Part shown: positions 48,435 through 59,400 of the stretch, piece by piece
Layout: the number at the start of each line of letters is the position of its first letter
Position numbering within the stretch: position 1 is the stretch's first letter
Source: Sequoia sempervirens
Lineage: Eukaryota; Streptophyta; Pinopsida; Cupressales; Cupressaceae
DNA length: 64,000 nt
NCBI GenBank assembly: GCA_007258455.2
Contig: VDFB02000001.1
Span: 17,976,162 to 18,040,161 of the forward strand
Reading direction: 5' to 3'
Notes under the pieces: generated by a model
What the model saw: only the letters and a program-made list of their open reading frames with translations
Databases searched by the model: none
Told to the model about the DNA's origin: nothing
Translations under genes and position numbers: made by a program

Positions 48435-49186
48435 ATTTGGCCCCTTTTATGGTTTTAAGTTCAAATTTCATGAATTTCAACCTATAGGATCTAATAAATA
48501 GTAAGTTTGATGGATTTCCTATATAAAAAATGTCTCAAATCCTTATTTCCCTAATCCTTCATGATATCAACACAATCAATTAAGAGTTAATCATTCAAAG
48601 ATGTTATAAGAGCATTTATAAGGCATGTGAGGGAAACATCTTTATCATTTTTTGTAGTAATTCAAGATCCATCATCATGTCAAGATCATAATGAATCAAG
48701 CATGTTGTTGAGCTAGTGTTGTGATGTAGCATTGAAGATCCATTTGAAAGCATTATTTCATATCCATATTCAAGATCAAGATATACATTCCACATTGCCA
48801 CTTCATGTTAGAATGTTGATTTACATCTCAAGACATCATTCAAGTTACCATTGTTCATGTTTCATTTTCATATTTCATTGTTTCATCACAAGGTTTAATT
48901 ACCTAAATGGGGTTTGACTAAGGAAATCCCCTATTTCCTAACAATCAAATTTTTTTTCTCTCTCCACATGTGTGATTTCAGATGTAGGTGTCCTAATACT
49001 TTGAGGTCCTTTTAAGGCTAGTTTTCAAGGTTGGAGAAAGTTATCAAGTTGTCACAAGGTTTTCATCTTCACGAAAAGTCACCTACAACTCACAAGTCAA
49101 GGTTTCAGAATTAAAAATGAAGTGTGGAAGGAAGATTAGAGATAAGAGAGAAGATTTAGGTCTTGAACCTATGAAAAATTAGAGTG

Positions 49187-49220
49187 GTACTAATATGCCA
49201 CTTGTGGCATATGAATCCTA
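49187..49220. repeat. Inverted-repeat motif, ATATGCC/GGCATAT subtype
   Basis: ATATGCCA (49193-49200), loop CTTG, TGGCATAT (49205-49212): perfect 8-bp inner arms, same subtype as 14580-14610. Confidence 0.75.
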
Positions 49221-50159
49221 GTACAACTCATTTTCTAGATTTCAGTAAATCTAGATCAACCATTATGAGATTCCGGTTTTGGCACAAAAACCCTAGTGTG
49301 GGACTAAATCACCCAGAATAGTGTATGAGTCCTAATGGACACCAAACAATATTTTTTTCAGGATTTTGAAGCTTTTTTTGACCTCATCATTCTTCCAAGT
49401 GCACCTCTATTCATTCTTAGTATGTTATTCTACATTTTTAGTTTCATTTCCTAGGTTATTTAGTTAGGTTTTCCATGGTAATTTGCATGTTACATTCATT
49501 TATTGTCTTTCCAAGCCCTAGCTTGGTGGTGAACCCCTCTATAGTCTTTATACATACTCTAGGATACCCCTATTGCAAATCTCTTTCCCCTTTACATCCT
49601 TGGATTGAGATCTCTAAGGTTTTGTAGAATGAAACTTGAAGGGAATAGGTCTAGGTCCCTAAATCAAACAGCTAGTTTGTGTTACACCTCTCAAAAAGGT
49701 GGAACAACTATTTTTGGTTGCTTAATTTTAGTAAAATTACATTTAGAAGACATTATTTTCTAATTTGGAGTCCATTAAATTCTTAGATCTTCCTTACATT
49801 AGCTTTTCATTAGGTCTTGCATTAGTTAATTGGTATATAGGGTTTCTAAATCTTGCATTATTGAAAGTGCATATAGGTTGCATTATTGTATCTTGCATCA
49901 TTAAATTTCTCTTGAAATATGCATTAGAACTTAACCTAGACATCATGCCCCATTAGGTGATTTAGTCCCAGATCAAGCCTGAAAATGCCTTTTATAACAT
50001 TGAAAACCTTGTTTTTTTACTTCTTAAGCTTGTTGTTAACCTATAGTAACAATCTAGAAATTTTAGTAACTTTTGTTTTATGTAACTTGGTCAAAAATAT
50101 CAATTTAGGGTAGTCATTTTTGAAATCATTTCAATAACAAAAATCATCAAATGTGAAAA

Positions 50160-50400
50160 TTTTCACATTTTTGAAACTTTGCATAATATGGATAAAAGTA
50201 CTTTTCACTTTTTCACATACAATGTTTACATTCATGAAGCTTTGCATAATTTTGATAAAAGTTCTTTTCATTTTTCCATACATATTGTTTACATTCTTAA
50301 ATATTTACATACATGGGATAAACTTCCTTTTCATCTTTTGATATACATTGTTTACATTCTTGAAGGATTGCATAAGATTGTTAGAAGTACTTGTCATTCT
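50160..50400 (+). repeat. 63-bp tandem repeat before gag of element 3
   Basis: Nearly four units containing TTTACATTC.TGAA..TTGCATAA.. and AAAAGT.CTTTTCA. The period is 62-64 bp, so open frames crossing it repeat every 21 residues. It may be part of the leader or of an extended gag N-terminus; a coding role is not shown. Confidence 0.7.
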
Positions 50401-50439
50401 TGGTCAAACAAAGTTGGTAACTTACCTATCTAAGCATGC

Positions 50440-51790
50440 TAAGAAAATTTTCATATCCCATCCCTATGAGAGTGCTTTAGAAAAAGATAATATAATCTTG
50501 GGAAATCATAACAATCATATTCATTCTTCTCCTAATATCTCTCATATTTGTGAATAAGATATTTTGGTGTTAGAATAACCAATTAATGAGAGTTTTGAGA
50601 GTCCTAGTTGGTTCTCTCTTCCTACCTATCTTATTGGACAAGACATTTTTGAACAAGAAGACACAACCATAGGTAATCATGACGATCATGTAACACAACA
50701 AGAGACCATTGAAACTTCAACTAGTCTACATTCATCTCCCAACACCTTCCACTCTCATGATAATATTTTAGAAGATGAAATTGTAAGTGAGGATATATTG
50801 GTGTTAGATGATCAACTATTTAAGATCTATGACAACCCTCTTTATGTTTCTTCCGCTGCATATCCTATTTTAGAATAAATTATGGGAAAAAGGAATGAAA
50901 GTATAGAAAATCATGACAATCACATTTTTTCTTCTCCTAGTATCTCTCCTAGTTGTGAAGAAGATACTTTTATGTTAGAAAATGCAATTGATAAAAGTCA
51001 TGAGAATCTTATGTGTATATCTTGCCTTAGGGAAAAAATTATTGAAGAAGATAATGACATCATTGATAAACAAGAAAATTCAACCATGGATAACTCCCTT
51101 ACTTGTGATGAATTCATTTTAGAAAAACCAATGTTTGAATGTCATTAACATCTAGTTTTTAGTTCTCCTAAAAAATCTCCTCCCGAGGAGGATATCATGG
51201 TGCAAGAAAATGATAACATTAACAATTGTGATATAGTTTCCTTAGATTAAGATTATGAAGTAACATTAAACTTTCCTTCATTAAGGGACACTAATATTAT
51301 TCAACCTCAACTCATCCTTTACCCACCTTCACACAAACCTCCAACTCAAAATAAACCTGAACTTATCCTTTACCCACCTAAGAATAATGTTTCAAAGTAG
51401 TCAGGTTGTAATACTGATGCTCATACATACAACACTAGAAATAATTTGCAACCAAGAGAAAAAACTTCAACAGCCCTCCCATTACCTCAACCTATCCTAC
51501 CTGGCCCTCCTTTTTTTCCTTCACAAAGTGGAAAGGAGTAAAATCTTACTGAACTAAAGAATACTCTTGCTAAAATATCATTATGGGACATTATTCAAGC
51601 ATCCTCTCATTATCATAACATGATTCAAAGTTCCTTACAATAAATTACTACCCCTCCTAATGTGCAACCGAATGATATAGAATCCATGATTCAAGAAATG
51701 AATGATGGCATTGTTTTCCACCAAAGTGAGCTCCATCCTTTGGAAGTGCAAAAACAAAATGATGCTTTAATGATAATAGTTATCTATAAT
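50440..51790 (+). pseudogene. Repeat-rich Gag-like region, element 3
   Basis: The frame holds repeats like ENHDNHIFSSPSISPSCEEDTFMLENAI and GNHNNHIHSSPNISHICE, the same unit as in element 1. It ends in ELILYPPKNNV (about 51360-51395). A Pro-rich segment (LPLPQPILPGPPFFPS), KISLWDIIQASSHYHNM and the IQEMNDGIVFHQSELHP block follow, colinear with the gypsy gag at 43200-42901. Stops (several TAA and TAG) break it. Confidence 0.65.
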
Positions 51791-52019
51791 TGGTTGGGAA
51801 TAAAAAAACCCTCGTTAACAATGGCTCCACCCGTAATGTGTGTAGTGTGACCCTTTTGGAGAGACTTGGAATGGATAGATAAAAAATTCAACTTGACTCT
51901 TTATCTATTAAGGGATTTGACAGTGAAGGAAACAACCGCTTGGTGTGATCACTTTCCTATTACAGTTGGAAAGTCCATATTAGGAGCACCAATCCATGTT
52001 ATCATTAGTAGAATTTGGA
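51791..52019 (+). pseudogene. Retropepsin-like fragment, element 3
   Basis: Reads TLVNNGSTRNVCSVTLLERL, the counterpart of LIDNGSTLNVCSVNLLDRF at 42850. The catalytic Asp codon has become Asn (AAC at about 51807). DSLSIKGFDSEGNNR and HFPITVGKSILGAPIHV follow, and the frame ends abruptly at the foldback element at 52020. Confidence 0.65.
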
Positions 52020-52194
52020 AAATAAATGACTAGGATACTAAAAATTTTAGTCACAACAACTAAAAATGACTAAATTCTACTAATTTTTTTGCAACTCAAA
52101 TATAAATGAGTAAATAAATGACTAATTTGGTCATTGACTAAAAAATTATTTAGTCACAAAAATAAAAAATGACTAAATAGTTAGTCATTTATTT
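52020..52194. mobile_element. MITE-like foldback element
   Basis: 175 bp with perfect 13-bp terminal inverted repeats, AAATAAATGACTA (52020-52032) and TAGTCATTTATTT (52182-52194). The interior is filled with further AAATGACTAA and TTAGTCAC repeats in both orientations. It is AT-rich and non-coding, ending the protease frame of element 3. No clear target duplication was seen, so the superfamily is not assigned. Confidence 0.65.
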
Positions 52195-54000
52195 AGTCAC
52201 AATCCATTTGAATAAATAATTTTAGGAATCAAGAATCAATAGCCAACCAAAATACTCTAAAATTTTCATCGAAATATTATTTTCAGACATAGCCCAAAAA
52301 AATGGAACTTTCATTAAAAAACATATTCTAAAACCTTTGTCAAATCCTTAATTTTAGGTGTAGCCCACCAAAATGGAGAAGTGTTTCAATGAATAATGGA
52401 AGAGAATGGTAAGGTGATGTGCATGATAGGAGGCATATGATTCATTGTTGCTAATCTCATTCTTGCTTTGCTCAACAAGGGTTACATTTTTCACACTACT
52501 GTTTGTAATGCAGGTATTTAATTGACATATATTTGCATAATTTCAAATTCCTTTAGATGCTTTTGAAGTATCAATGTATCCTATATAGGGTTTAGAATTA
52601 TTATTTTTAATTTAAAAAATTAAATAAATTATTTTTTTTCATATGATTAGATAATGTGGAGATCTCCTGAATCTATCCTAGCTCACTCTCTTTGGAATTG
52701 CATTCATTACTCAACCTGCTAAGGTTTCACATATGACATCTTTAATATCTTCATGACAGTGGCTTTTAAATAAATCTCAATCTTTGCTTTAATCTTTATC
52801 ATGGTAACCCTTGAGTTTTGTTGGTGTTTTCTCCAATGCACCCATAGAATTGTCCAAAGAGTATCCAAGCCCCCATAATCAAGAATTATCAACACAAATG
52901 GCCAACATAATGAGTAAAGGACTCTAGGGCCTTTGCTCCTTCACTTTAGGCTCTATGGGACCTACGAGGGTGTTCCTTATTGTGTTCATTTTGAACGATT
53001 TGAGGGAGAACACATTTATGCATTAATTAGTTCCCACCCTTTCTAAATAAATTTAACACTAAATATTTGGCCGACCTTTCAATAAATTATTATCTATTTA
53101 CTAGGAACAAGGAGATATTTCAAACTCCCACTTCATAATTGAAATATTTAAATGAATTTTGTTCTTATTCTAAATCCATGGTCATGTAAATCATCAACTC
53201 ATTCAATTACAAAAATCCCTAATAAATAGAATAGTGCTTCATCAATTGGGTAATGGAGTCAAATATGTAATAAGCAGTAATACACAAGTTATTTAACATA
53301 GATAATGGTGGACTATTTCACAATGCCTTGAAATATGAAAAGCTCACAATATCTAGAATGCAACTTCTTATCAAATCCCATTTATATTCTCACAAATATA
53401 TGACCCTATTCAAGCATTTAATTAACTCTTTGAGTTAAAGCAGAAATAAGGACACATATTCAATTGAACATTTGAAAGATAAATGATAATACCCTTGATA
53501 TTTCATTTATGACTTGCGGAGATTAACAAAAGGAAAGTATGCATTCCAGAGATAAGATTTTTTTTTTATATTAGTAATTTGCATAAAACTAATTTAATAC
53601 TATTAAATATAAAACTTGAACCTAAGACAATCCTACTGTTCTATTCATTAGCTTTTTATAGTATATCCTTTTTGTACTTCTACCCAAACCATCTACTAGA
53701 CTCAAAATTATAACCCCTTGTAATGAGCCTTGAAATCACTTTTATAGAATAAGGGAGCAACAATCCTCAAGCTCATTATAGTTGCATTTTAAAGATATTT
53801 CATTTCAGCACAAATTTCAATTTTATTTCAAAAATTCCCCACAAGGTCACCTGTAATCATTTGCTAAATTGGGGAAACAAAATTCATAACCACCACCAAA
53901 AGAAAAATGCCAATGCCACCAAAAGTTACCTTTAACTACCAAGTAGGTACTACATTCTGTTCCATTAACACACACACCCCATTAAGAATGGAGACCGTCT
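52195..54000. other. No recognisable feature
   Basis: About 1.8 kb of AT-rich sequence with no supported frame, LTR or repeat on either strand. The 3' part of element 3 should lie here if it was a simple MITE insertion, but no protease continuation or pol is found, so a deletion or rearrangement is likely. Confidence 0.5.
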
Positions 54001-54470
54001 TTCTTTTTGATTTGTTGGGTCACTTTTGTCACTACCTCATTTTGCGCACCCCCTATTTTGTGTCTTGGATGGTCAATGAGCTTTAGTGAAGTCATCTTGA
54101 GTTGTCCATGTTTCTCCACTCTCAAATTTTCAAGCCTTTAGCCCTTCACGAAGTTCCCTTAGCTATTTTCCTTTACTTTGTGGAATTGGCATCTTTGGAA
54201 TCGGGCAGGTCTACCCTTGTGGACCACCTTATGTGGGTTTCCCTAACCTCCTTCCTATTCCCAAGTAGCCATTGTCTGGTGCCCTTCTTCCCTACGGAGC
54301 CTGCAATCTCAGGTGTCATTTCTCATTGCCAAGCATTTGAATGACCATCATTTGGTTGTTGTCTACCCAATGGACTCCACACTTCCTACGGCCATTTTCA
54401 AAATGATTGCCCACCAACATTCAATGTCACTGTATAAACATTAATGGTGTGCGTTAAATTCACTATTTTT

Positions 54471-54479
54471 TATAAATAG
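54471..54479 (+). promoter_or_regulatory. TATA box
   Basis: TATAAATAG in a T-rich context, followed by a pyrimidine-rich leader (CTTTCATTTTCATTTGTC). It matches the plant core promoter consensus. It could drive the transcript leading to the ORF at 56401, with a start near 54500-54510. Confidence 0.5.
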
Positions 54480-54626
54480 CTCAATTTGATCTTTCATTTT
54501 CATTTGTCAGTTGTTCAAAGTGAGTTAGGGAGCTCTGCAAACATTGTTACCATGCTTGCCACATTCATTCGTTGATTCCTATTCATTGTTAACTATTTGC
54601 TTAGCCTCCATCGTCCAGTTTCAGAG

Positions 54627-56350
54627 GTAGGTTTTCTGTCTCTGAGCCATGTCTTAGTTTTTCTCTAATTTCACAAAGTTATTAAATTTGGGTAAAATAA
54701 AACTTGATGGATAGCTAGAGTAAACCAAGGATCACAAAACCCACCTCTTAGAATTTTAAAACTTGGTGAAAATTGTCTCATCAGCTGTGTGTGGAACCTG
54801 ATGTCCCTGTGGTCATTCATCAACTAGAGAATCTATGCTCTATGGGTCCACACCATATTCATCCCCGTTACCATCCTTTGAAACATGTTTAAACTTGAAG
54901 TAACAAATGCCCCCATTGGGTCTACCTCGGTGGGAGGTTCCCTCTGCTTGGCCACCTTAAACTTGGTTCAAATTCGCTAAGTCTAAATGAAGCAGTCCAT
55001 TGACCCTCTTGCGTCCACCTCTGTGAGATTTTGCCTCTAGAGTTTCCTTAAAACTTTTTCATTCTAAATGGCTCTCCAACCATGACCTCTCGACGCATGG
55101 ACCCCGCCTTGTTGATTGCCCACCAATTTCCAACTTTGCCAAAATCTCTAAGTCTTTGTTGATTGCGAGTTTAGCCTTGTAGAATTCCACTTGTGGAATT
55201 CCATATGGGTTTCACCATTTCAAATGAATTTTATAGCCTGTCTTCTCGCCTATTGGAATCTTCCCTTGTCTCTATCAACCAAGTCGAAGAGAAACAATCT
55301 AAGAATGTAGATAATTCTCTATGGAATTTTGCTGACATTTTACTGATGGATGAATGGTTACCCGAAATGATGAAACCTTAGTGTCCACTCAACCAGTGGG
55401 TCCTGACCTACCCTTTATCAGTTGGTTCTATTTGCACCCTAATGACCAAGTTTGAACTTCCTTGCAGGCTTCGCCCCATAGAATTCTATCTGTAGGTCAC
55501 TGTGGTCTATCAACCGTTCCAAATGACCTTTGCATACCAGCCTTCCACACTATAGGTTTTGATCCCACCATGTCTGTTTGAGCCCAAAAAGAAAAAAGCA
55601 TTCAAGTGTTAAGCCTTATACGGACCATCCCCTATGGGTCACCATTTGTAGACTTTTGTCCCATTCCCATTGTCCCAAAATAGCTATAGACATCTGTTTT
55701 CCCACTAAGCAGAGCCTAACCCTTCCATTTCCTCTTAATTGATGATAAATGAAAAAATGATACAACCTTTTGGGGGCCTAATGATGCAGGCTGTCTTCAT
55801 TGGGCCACCATTCCAGATGGTCATAACTCAGTGCCATCTCGCATCTCTTGGCCCACATTTTTCTAGGCATCTTGTACTTTGGAAACAAAGATTCATTGTA
55901 TCTTGAGGATGCAGGTCATACATGGTAGGAATCCCCCTAGGAACGGTCACCTTGCTAGTGTCATTTCAATGGCCAAACCCTAGACAACCAAGCTACTCTT
56001 TGATCCCACATGCTTAAAACACGGTCTTCACTCATTCAAAACTACAAATTAATCTTCACCCATGTTCCTAAATGAACTAACTTTGATGAGGGTTGGGAAA
56101 TTCAGGTCATCATGCCCTGATTGCCATCCCTTCTGTAGCTTCCTTCAAAATGTCCATTAGCCTAGGGAAGTTCACACTGCTGGGCCCACCTTGTAATAAA
56201 TTCCTCCAATGAAAGGTTAGTGCCAATCTAGAAGAGATGCTAGGATTCTCAAATGATGAATTATCTAATATAACACTATTTTGCAGGATTTTGGCTAACT
56301 TTCCCATTGTTTTATACTTGAAAATGTTTTCTACTCTCTCTCGCCCGTAG
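54627..56350 (+). other. Possible 5'-leader intron
   Basis: CAGAG/GTAGGTTTTCTGTC at 54627 fits a plant 5' splice site; TTTTCTACTCTCTCTCGCCCGTAG ends at 56350 as a pyrimidine-rich 3' site, 50 bp before the ATG at 56401. The enclosed 1.7 kb is less AT-rich than its surroundings and has no supported gene. The intron is a prediction only. Confidence 0.35.
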
Positions 56351-56400
56351 GATATATGGAATGAGGTGTGGGATATTCAGAGGTGGTTGTAGAGAAATAA

Positions 56401-59400
56401 ATGGGAAATAAGTCATCCAAAGCACCAGAGGGAAAAGAGGATAAAGATCAAATGAAGTACAAGTTCCAAGGGGAACCCCTCAACTCCAAGGTCACCATAG
56501 ATTGGAAGGATATCTCAGATACAAATATTAGAGACATAGATATCGATGAATTGAAGCAAAGGGTCCAAATAAGCCCCATGATATAAAATGCCAGGAAGAT
56601 TAGAAGCAGTGGGTTAGGTAAGGTTGGCAGTTTCCCATCCGCCCTTATTTCTCCCAATATTATAAATGCCTACAGGGGGGAATATCAAGAAGAGTCTAGA
56701 ACAATAAGAGATAGAGATGGGAATGTATTGGTTGATTTATTTTCCAAATCAATAGGGAAGGCTTTTCATATCCCTACATTTGGAGAGATGGAGGAAGCAT
56801 CCAAAGAACATTCCAAGGAGATGTGGGATGTAGACCCCCTTAAGTGAAAAAGGATCATCAATCAATATCAGTTAAAAGAAAAGAAGGGTAGTACAGCTAA
56901 AGTACCCCAAGAGCTCTTCCATAGTGACTTCTACGAGGATTACCATTAATTTATAACCTTACTAAGCAAAGTTATGGGCCTTCCAAATGCTTCCTACTTC
57001 CAAGAATGGATGTTATACTTCATGGAAGAGATTCTCTAGGGAAAAACCAAATTCTACTAGGTAGGAATAATTAGTAATTACTTGCATGAGCAATTTGTGA
57101 TTGTGAAAAATACCTCGCACTTCTATATGAAATCTTACTTGGTCTATTTAATAGCTGACCATATGCAATATAGAGGCTTGTTTTAGGCTCCTAATGAGGC
57201 TCTAGGTAGGGAATTAAAAGTCTATGACAAGTACCCTTAGCTTCAATACAAGAATTTCAAGAAGGACTACTATAGATTCAATGACGCCTTCATAGGCCAT
57301 GTTATCATACTGCTTGGGGGTGACTTTGAACGAAGATTCTCCCATAATGATAATGGTTACATCCACTAGTTTGGATTCTTTTTCATACAGTTCCCTAAAT
57401 TCACATGCATCTGAGTAGAAGGTTTATCAAAGAAACCATACAAGCTGCCTTAGTATCCAAATGACCTGATAATATTGCTAGAGCTCTCTTGGCAGCTACA
57501 ACATGTAGATTCCCTCTAAAGTAGCAAGCATAAGGCAAGGATTCCCTATCCTCTCTCCTTCATCCAAGGGATGTATGAACTCCACACATCCCAAAGTATA
57601 GACCATTCAGATAAAGAACTTGTGCAATATAACTTGGAGCTCCACACTTCCCATCCATAGATGGACCCTTACGAAAAAATCCAAAAGATGGTTGGGATTG
57701 AAAATGCCCATGTACATGATGTTGAGGAATTTTGGGCCAACTGCAAGGATGAAAAAAGAAGTGAAAAATAGGCACTACATGCGCATGACTTTGTACTTTG
57801 TTAAGAGGGTCAACTTGTTCCCTGTGTCAAATCAAATAGTGGAGGATGAAAATATAATGAATGATCCTAGATATGGTGTAGTTGTTAACCCACCACTGCT
57901 ATTAATAGACTAGATTAAAGAAGAGGTTAATGACCTTGATATTCTGATGAAGCCAATTGAGGCAAGAAGAAAAGATTGGATCGATAGCTAGATCGCCAAA
58001 TTGAAGCTACAAGGAGTCACCTTGACATATGCAAAACTTCAATATGAACTAGGAAGTGAGACCAATAGTGGGACAATTGTTGCCCCAACTGGAGAAACTT
58101 CAAAATATTCTCTCGTCACTAGTTTGAGAAAGAGAAAAGAGATGGATGAATGGAAACCTAAACCCAAGGTGTACTCAAGAAAATCCTAGAAGGGTGAACC
58201 CTCCAAGAAGCCAAAGACATCAGGTAGTTTCACAGAGATTCCCACCATCCTGGAGGACCTGCTCCATGAAGGAGAAGAACTAGAGTCCAAACAACCAAAT
58301 TCCCCACCTGCTGCCTCTGCTCTTGTAGTCACCGCTGATGCTAACATTGCCACCACTACTATCCTACTACCTACTTCTCTGAAAGTAGTTGCTAATTTTC
58401 CACCCGTAGTGGATATCTCAGTCCATCTTGCTTCCACCCCACCCACTACACAAGTCATGGTTAGAGACTCCTCCTCTACCACTACCTCTATGCTCTCCTC
58501 TTCCTCCATGTCTCTGTCAACATCTCTTCCACTAGCTACAACAACAATGACAATGCCTAAGCTCTATCACTCCCAGAGGCCTTCACTCACCAAATGTAGA
58601 ATATCCCAATGGAGTCATTTGGGGTATTAATGAACTTGGCCATACAAGCTGCTTTGGCACAATTTGTCACAAACCTCCCCACTCCTCCAACTGAGCCACT
58701 AGAAATGAAAGCAATGATGCAAATATCCAAAGAATTGGAGCAATAAGAAAGAAGAGGAGGCAGATGACTACCATGAGCACCCAGAGTACTAGTACCTGTA
58801 ATTGATAAAATAGGGTGTAAAGGAGAAGAGGAAGAGACATAGTCATCTGAGGAAGACACTGAAGAGTCGGGTAACAAATATATTATGGAAAATTTTGACC
58901 TGAACCTTGAGGAGGATTTTTCTCAAGAACTCAAGAACATTGGAGAAGAAGTGGAGAAGCAACCTTCTGACAAGGAGAAGAACGTAGAAGATGAAATGGA
59001 GGAGGACACTAGGCCTCTAACTGGGGGAAAAATTAAGAGTCTCGAGCATGATAGGGAGATTCCTCTATTAAAGGAGAAAGAAGGCCTCAAGCATGATGAA
59101 GAGGTGTCATCTCAGTATGAAGAAGAAGAAAAGAAAGAAGAAGTTAAACCCAAGGAAGATACTGAAGCCCACAAGAGTTTGGAAGTAGAACACCATGAAG
59201 AACATGGGCATGACCAAGAAGAAGAAGAGAAACCCACCAAAGGGGAGGAAAATCTTGAAGAACATGCAACTATTGAGTCCCTAGGAAAGCAAACCATATT
59301 CATCCTAGATTCTGATGAGGAAGAAGGAGAAAATATGAAATAGGAGGCTCTAGGCAATAAAGAAATTGAAATCCAACATGCCTGTGAAGAAGAAGGTGAT

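Larger units (their letters stand above)
47838..50150 (+). repeat. 5' LTR and leader of a plus-strand gypsy relative (element 3)
   Basis: Starts TGTGGAAATAGAAAAAGTATCCC, matching the reverse complement of the element 1 LTR end (12555 backward). Blocks near 48890-49100 match the 12556-14962 fragment in reverse. It carries motif copies at 48359-48434, 49187-49220 and 49299-49333. The right LTR edge is not resolved; the gag region begins about 50440. No second LTR is in the window. Confidence 0.6.

Noticed and set aside
49765..49956. Plus-strand hydrophobic frame of 63 residues as a small membrane protein
   Set aside because: Lies within the LTR of element 3 and is not kept in related LTRs.
58186..59357. 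Several antisense frames, including Ser-rich ones of about 80-107 residues
   Set aside because: Shadows of the Ser/Thr/Pro linker and the acidic Glu/Lys region of the long plus-strand ORF.
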